A DNA stretch of 64,000 bases, from contig OZ245804.1 in assembly GCA_965228265.1 (NCBI GenBank), forward strand, positions 1,612,001 through 1,676,000, read 5' to 3'. Made by a program: the position numbers and the translations under genes. Below the pieces are notes generated by a model, which worked only from the letters and a program-made list of their open reading frames with translations, searched no databases and was not told where the DNA came from. This document shows, in pieces, positions 60,813 to 64,000 of this stretch (the stretch's first letter is position 1; each line of letters opens with the position of its first letter). This stretch comes from GCA-2732755 sp965228265. GTDB lineage: Bacteria > Planctomycetota > Phycisphaerae > Phycisphaerales > UBA1924.

Positions 60813-62801
60813 TTAGCCCTCGTCGTCGTCACCGCTTCGGCGTGGGTCCTTGTTCACCCAGTTGTGACGCCGCTTGAGCACCTCGTAGCTGAAGGGGTTC
60901 TCGACGGTTTCGAGCTCGTTCACCTCGAGCTGCGTGATGATCGAGGAGTACTGGTTGTAGCCCATCGCAAAGTCCTCGCGGGTCAGGGGCTGAAGACCCG
61001 AGATCCGTCCGACGACCACGGCCAGCGACTTGGGCGCGGGCACGGCGAAGGTCCGCTCGGGCAGCGCGATGTCCTCGATCTTCCGGGTCGGGTCGAGGGG
61101 CTTGGCGACGTCGAAGGCGGCCTTGAGCACGCTCTCGTCCTGGAAGACGGGTGGCGTGGACTGACCCACGCGGTTGATCAGGGTCACACCCTCACGGATC
61201 GAGACCCGCTCGGGAGTTTCGCCGACGGTGACCTCGTCCTCGGAGGGCAGGCCCGCGTTGACCGCTTCGACGACTTCCTCGAGACCCGCGTTGATCGCGA
61301 CCTCGGTGTAGCTGCCCAATTCTCTGACGACGCGGTCGTACGCCTCGATGCGCTTGATGTCCTGGACGACCTCGTCGCGGACCTCGTCGATGGACTCGGG
61401 CGCCGATTCGTCGCGGGCGTCGAGCACGCGGAAGAAGTAGCGTGTGCCGTCGTTGCCGATCGTCGGGAACTCGCTGGCCAGCAGCCCGACCTGCAAGGGC
61501 ACGTTCGGGTTCGGGTTGAGTTCGCGCACGCTGAAGACCGCGACGACAGCGGGCACCTGCACGCTGCCCACACGGAGCTGCGAGCCGCCGAAGCCCGGCA
61601 GCGCGAAGACCTCCTGCTGATCGAGCCACTCCGAGTTGCGGACCGTGATCGAGGGCAGCGGGATGGTCAGCCCGTCGTTGGCTTCCTTGATCTGCTCGAC
61701 GACGTGCTGCGCAATGGTTTCGAGCGAGGGGCGTTCATCGGCCCAGTTGTCGGGCAGGCCGACGTAGCCGCCCTGGCGTTCGAGTGTCCGCGTCGCGCGG
61801 AGCATCTCCGCCCGCACGGCGTTCTCAGCCTGGTCGATGATCTGCTGCGCCTTCTGACGCTTGAGCTCCGCCTCGATGTTGCCCCGCTCGGCGCTGAAGC
61901 TGCCGGGGTAGCGGTCCTTGTTGAGCTGCTGGAATTTGCTCGCCTCGACGGCGTCGATGGTGATGGCGTTCTCGATCGGCTCGCGCTCGATGGCGAGCCA
62001 TTCCAGCTTGACGCGCTGGGGCTGGCGGTAGCCGATGCCGTATTCCGTCTCGCTGGGGAGGCTGTCCTTGTACTTCTCGAAGTGGGCCTGGATGGCTTCC
62101 TCGGTCGGCTCGGCGACGGCGTCGCTGAACCGCTCGGAGGGGATCACAACGTAGTCGACGGTCGCGCCGTTGAAGATATCCACGCCCGAGCGAGCCGCGC
62201 GGGTGGTGGAGAGGCGTCCCATCGTGCTGTAGGCGGCCCGCATGCGGAGCACGCCGCGCAGCTTGGCGACCGCTTTGTGCAGCTCGTCGAGCGTGCGGAA
62301 TCGCCCGGAGCTTGCGGCCCCGTTCTCACTGGTGGTGATTCGGTTGAGCCAGGCCTCGGCGTACTGCGGGGCCAGCTGTGCGGCGAAGGATTCGGGGAAA
62401 TTGTTCTGCCGGGCGACCTCGCGGGCCTGGAACATCGCCAGTTCCTGGGCGATCTGCGGGTAGAAGAGCGCGCCGTCCATGTCGGAGCCGATGAAGCCCG
62501 CTTCCTCGGCCTCGCGGGTAAGCATGTACCACTCCATGTACCGCTCGCCCGATGGGGCCGAGAGCCCGAGCAGCAGATCCGCCAGGGCGCCCGTGCCCCC
62601 CAGCGCGTTGACGGCTCGGAGCTCGGCGTCGGCCTGCATCAACTTGCTGTCCTTGACCGGCTCGCCGTTGTACTCGGCCATCACCGGGTCGCGGAGGCGT
62701 GGCATCTGCTGGATCGCCTGGGGTGCCAGGAAGGCGACCATGAGCAGCGATCCGCCGACGACGAGGATCCACTTGTTGTACTTGCGCAGGAACTTGAGCA
62801 T
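60813..62801 (-). CDS. PpiD/SurA-like membrane-anchored chaperone
   Basis: A 662-residue protein resembling PpiD by layout: N-terminal anchor (YNKWILVVGGSLLMVAFLAP), then a SurA-N-like region (RDPVMAEYNGEPVKDSKLMQ, EWYMLTREAEEAGFIGSDMD). A middle domain has VDYVVIPSERFSDAVAEPTE and long helices EEAIQAHFEKYKDSL, and the C-terminal part a beta domain (TRYFFRVLDARDESAPESID, EVRDEVVQDIKRIEAYDRVV) as in parvulin-like folds. The canonical parvulin RHILI motif is absent, so isomerase activity is doubtful. It probably assists folding of exported proteins. A 105-bp gap separates it from the rpsD gene upstream. Confidence 0.8.
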   Translation of the reverse strand: MLKFLRKYNKWILVVGGSLLMVAFLAPQAIQQMPRLRDPVMAEYNGEPVKDSKLMQADAELRAVNALGGTGALADLLLGLSAPSGERYMEWYMLTREAEEAGFIGSDMDGALFYPQIAQELAMFQAREVARQNNFPESFAAQLAPQYAEAWLNRITTSENGAASSGRFRTLDELHKAVAKLRGVLRMRAAYSTMGRLSTTRAARSGVDIFNGATVDYVVIPSERFSDAVAEPTEEAIQAHFEKYKDSLPSETEYGIGYRQPQRVKLEWLAIEREPIENAITIDAVEASKFQQLNKDRYPGSFSAERGNIEAELKRQKAQQIIDQAENAVRAEMLRATRTLERQGGYVGLPDNWADERPSLETIAQHVVEQIKEANDGLTIPLPSITVRNSEWLDQQEVFALPGFGGSQLRVGSVQVPAVVAVFSVRELNPNPNVPLQVGLLASEFPTIGNDGTRYFFRVLDARDESAPESIDEVRDEVVQDIKRIEAYDRVVRELGSYTEVAINAGLEEVVEAVNAGLPSEDEVTVGETPERVSIREGVTLINRVGQSTPPVFQDESVLKAAFDVAKPLDPTRKIEDIALPERTFAVPAPKSLAVVVGRISGLQPLTREDFAMGYNQYSSIITQLEVNELETVENPFSYEVLKRRHNWVNKDPRRSGDDDEG

Positions 62802-62821
62802 GGATGCAGTCCTGAATGAGA

Positions 62822-62852
62822 GGCGGCCGACCGGTGAATCCGATCGGCCGCT
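62822..62852 (-). terminator. Hairpin between rpsD and the PpiD-like gene
   Basis: GCGGCCGA(C)CGG (62823-62833) pairs with CCGATCGGCCGC (62840-62851) in the gap after rpsD (leftward). There is no U-run on the leftward side, so it may be an attenuator or processing site rather than a full terminator. Confidence 0.4.
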
Positions 62853-62906
62853 TCGGGTGCTTCTCTCCGTGGGCCGATGAGCCCCAGAACTTCGGCAGCG
62901 ATTGCT

Positions 62907-63506
62907 TTAGCGGTAGAACTCGATAACGAGGTTGGGGTTGACGTCGAAGGGGATCTGCTCGCTCACGGGCAGGGCCACGATCTTGCTCGTCAGCTTGCCC
63001 GGGTTGATGTCGAGCCAGCCGGGCACCTCGTAGCCGGCCATGGTTTCCATGTGCTCGCGGACGAGCTTCTCGATCTTGGGCTTGAAGGTGATCTCGTCAC
63101 CGATCTTCACCGCGAAGCTGGGCTTGTCGACCTTCTTGCCGTTCACGCGGACGTGACCGTGCACGACCATCTGGCGTGCGGCCCAGATCGTGCGGGCAAA
63201 GCCCGAGCGGCGGACGACGTTGTCCAGGCGCGTCTCGAGGATCTGCATGAGGATCTCGCCCGTGTTGCCCGGGCGGCGGGCGGCCTCGTCGACGTAGCCG
63301 CGGAACTGCTTCTCAAGGATGTTGTAGTGGTAGCGGATCTTCTGCTTCTCGTTGAGACGCAGGCCGTAGTCACGCAGGCGACGCATGCGGTAGCCGTGCA
63401 TGCCAGGCGGGTTGAGCTGGCGCTTGGTGGTGTGCTTGGGGATGTCCGCAATCGGGACGCCCACACGACGAGAGAGCCTGACCTTGGGACCGGTGTAACG
63501 GGCCAT
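62907..63506 (-). CDS. rpsD: 30S ribosomal protein S4
   Basis: A 199-residue primary 16S rRNA-binding protein and possible autoregulator. Sequence begins MARYTGPKVRLSRRVGVPIA, continues KRQLNPPGMHGYRMRRLRDY and YHYNILEKQFRGYVDEAARR, and contains the S4 RNA-binding domain RLDNVVRRSGFARTIWAARQ MVVHGHVRVNGKKV. The zinc-binding cysteines of the C+ type S4 are absent. ATG 63506 is preceded by AAAGGA 8 nt away. It is not in the alpha-operon context (no rpsM/rpsK/rpoA next to it). Confidence 0.97.
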   Translation of the reverse strand: MARYTGPKVRLSRRVGVPIADIPKHTTKRQLNPPGMHGYRMRRLRDYGLRLNEKQKIRYHYNILEKQFRGYVDEAARRPGNTGEILMQILETRLDNVVRRSGFARTIWAARQMVVHGHVRVNGKKVDKPSFAVKIGDEITFKPKIEKLVREHMETMAGYEVPGWLDINPGKLTSKIVALPVSEQIPFDVNPNLVIEFYR

Positions 63507-63765
63507 AACGGGGTTCCTTTCTTCCGTCTCCGATCGAATCCGATCGGGTGCCGAGCAAGGCTCAGCGATCACGCCGGGGGGCCGAGTCTTCGGGCCGGCA
63601 AAGGGTGATCCGGGCACAGCGCCCATATCGGGGCTATTCAAGACCCGCCCGCTCGACGAGTCAAACCGGCAGCTTAAGGCCAGTAAGCGATCCTCACCCC
63701 TCCCGAAGCGATTGTGAAGCTTTGAGGCCCGCCCTCATTCACCAAAGATTCACGCCTCGCCCACC

Positions 63766-63771
63766 CATACA
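63766..63771 (+). promoter_or_regulatory. Putative -10 box (TACACT) of purF
   Basis: TACACT in CCCATACACTTCC lies about 30 nt before ATG 63802. No clear -35; no ribosome site before the ATG. Confidence 0.35.
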
Positions 63772-63801
63772 CTTCCCCGGACCCCGCCGGAGCCGCCATC
63801 G

Positions 63802-64000
63802 ATGCCCAAAGTCGTCCCACTGAGCGTCCTCCGACAACAACCGGGGGGTCCGCAATCGGGCTCCGCAGACGCCCCCAAGGAAAAATGCGGCGTGGTGGGG
63901 GTCTGGGGCCTGCCCGCACCGGCCTCTCTCGTCTACATGGCTCTCTACGCCCAGCAGCACCGGGGCCAGGAATCCGCCGGCATCGCCGTGACCGATGGCT
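63802..64000 (+). CDS. purF: Amidophosphoribosyltransferase, 5' part
   Basis: The first 66 codons run off the right edge. After a 28-residue polar extension (MPKVVPLSVLRQQPGGPQSG...) comes CGVVGVWG, in which the Cys is the N-terminal nucleophile after propeptide removal, and YMALYAQQHRGQESAGIAVTDG, typical of glutamine PRPP amidotransferase (first step of purine synthesis). The propeptide of the PurF family is normally ~10 residues; here it would be about 28. Confidence 0.85.
   Translation, partial: MPKVVPLSVLRQQPGGPQSGSADAPKEKCGVVGVWGLPAPASLVYMALYAQQHRGQESAGIAVTDG

Overview
The window is high-GC DNA that looks like a chromosome segment of a planctomycete, probably class Phycisphaerae. The reasons are two secreted proteins ending in a double 'GC-type dockerin' (repeated C-D-x-N-x-D-G-x-C-x-P-A-D-F), a YdjY-type protein, a REP palindrome family with its own Y1 transposase, and a Gram-negative envelope gene set (lpxB, RND efflux, murD). 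It carries about 50 protein genes and no rRNA, tRNA or CRISPR that I can see.

Layout. 1-9.9 kb: the end of a DUF481 outer-membrane protein, a large subtilase lipoprotein (tripeptidyl-peptidase II type), then marR, an RND adaptor and an RND pump in one operon. 9.9-14 kb: a leftward isoprenoid/NAD group (prenyl synthase, dxs, nadK) diverging from an ExbB/TolQ-like gene. 14.6-20 kb: PTS EIIA, rsmB, a two-component pair (HAMP kinase and REC-XRE regulator) and lpxB. 20-29 kb: a possible orphan nuclease, an AGCS transporter with an inserted domain, bcp peroxiredoxin, a flavoenzyme that appears circularly permuted, a methyltransferase-like gene, panB, an HtrA protease and a YdjY protein. 29-34 kb: murD, priA and, divergently, carA. 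34-37.4 kb: tandem dockerin-type secreted paralogues. 37.5-40.2 kb: rhodanese, lipoprotein, recX and hbd. 40.2-48.5 kb: an array of membrane-anchored paralogues with a pseudopilin-like C-terminal domain, with scars of tandem duplication. 48.5-58 kb: methylmalonyl-CoA mutase catalytic subunit, a REP/RAYT module, SDR, DUF1294, PilZ, ThrE-type exporter, S1/P1 nuclease, MTA/SAH nucleosidase and a B12-binding/MeaB GTPase fusion that probably partners the mutase. 58-64 kb: hypothetical, MATE pump, PpiD/SurA-like chaperone, rpsD and the start of purF.

Transcription style. Many genes have no Shine-Dalgarno sequence but do have a TANNNT hexamer 5-7 nt before the start codon, which is the signature of leaderless mRNAs; several divergent pairs share overlapping -10 hexamers. 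Other genes (bcp, rpsD, hbd, the mutase, the dockerin genes) have clear AAGGAG-type sites and real leaders.

Best candidates for new biology: the circularly permuted D-amino-acid-oxidase-like protein (24155-25144), the pseudopilin-like paralogue array (40173-48457) with its duplicated hbd tail, and the leaderless/shared -10 promoter architecture. All functions are inferred from sequence reading alone; no database search was run.
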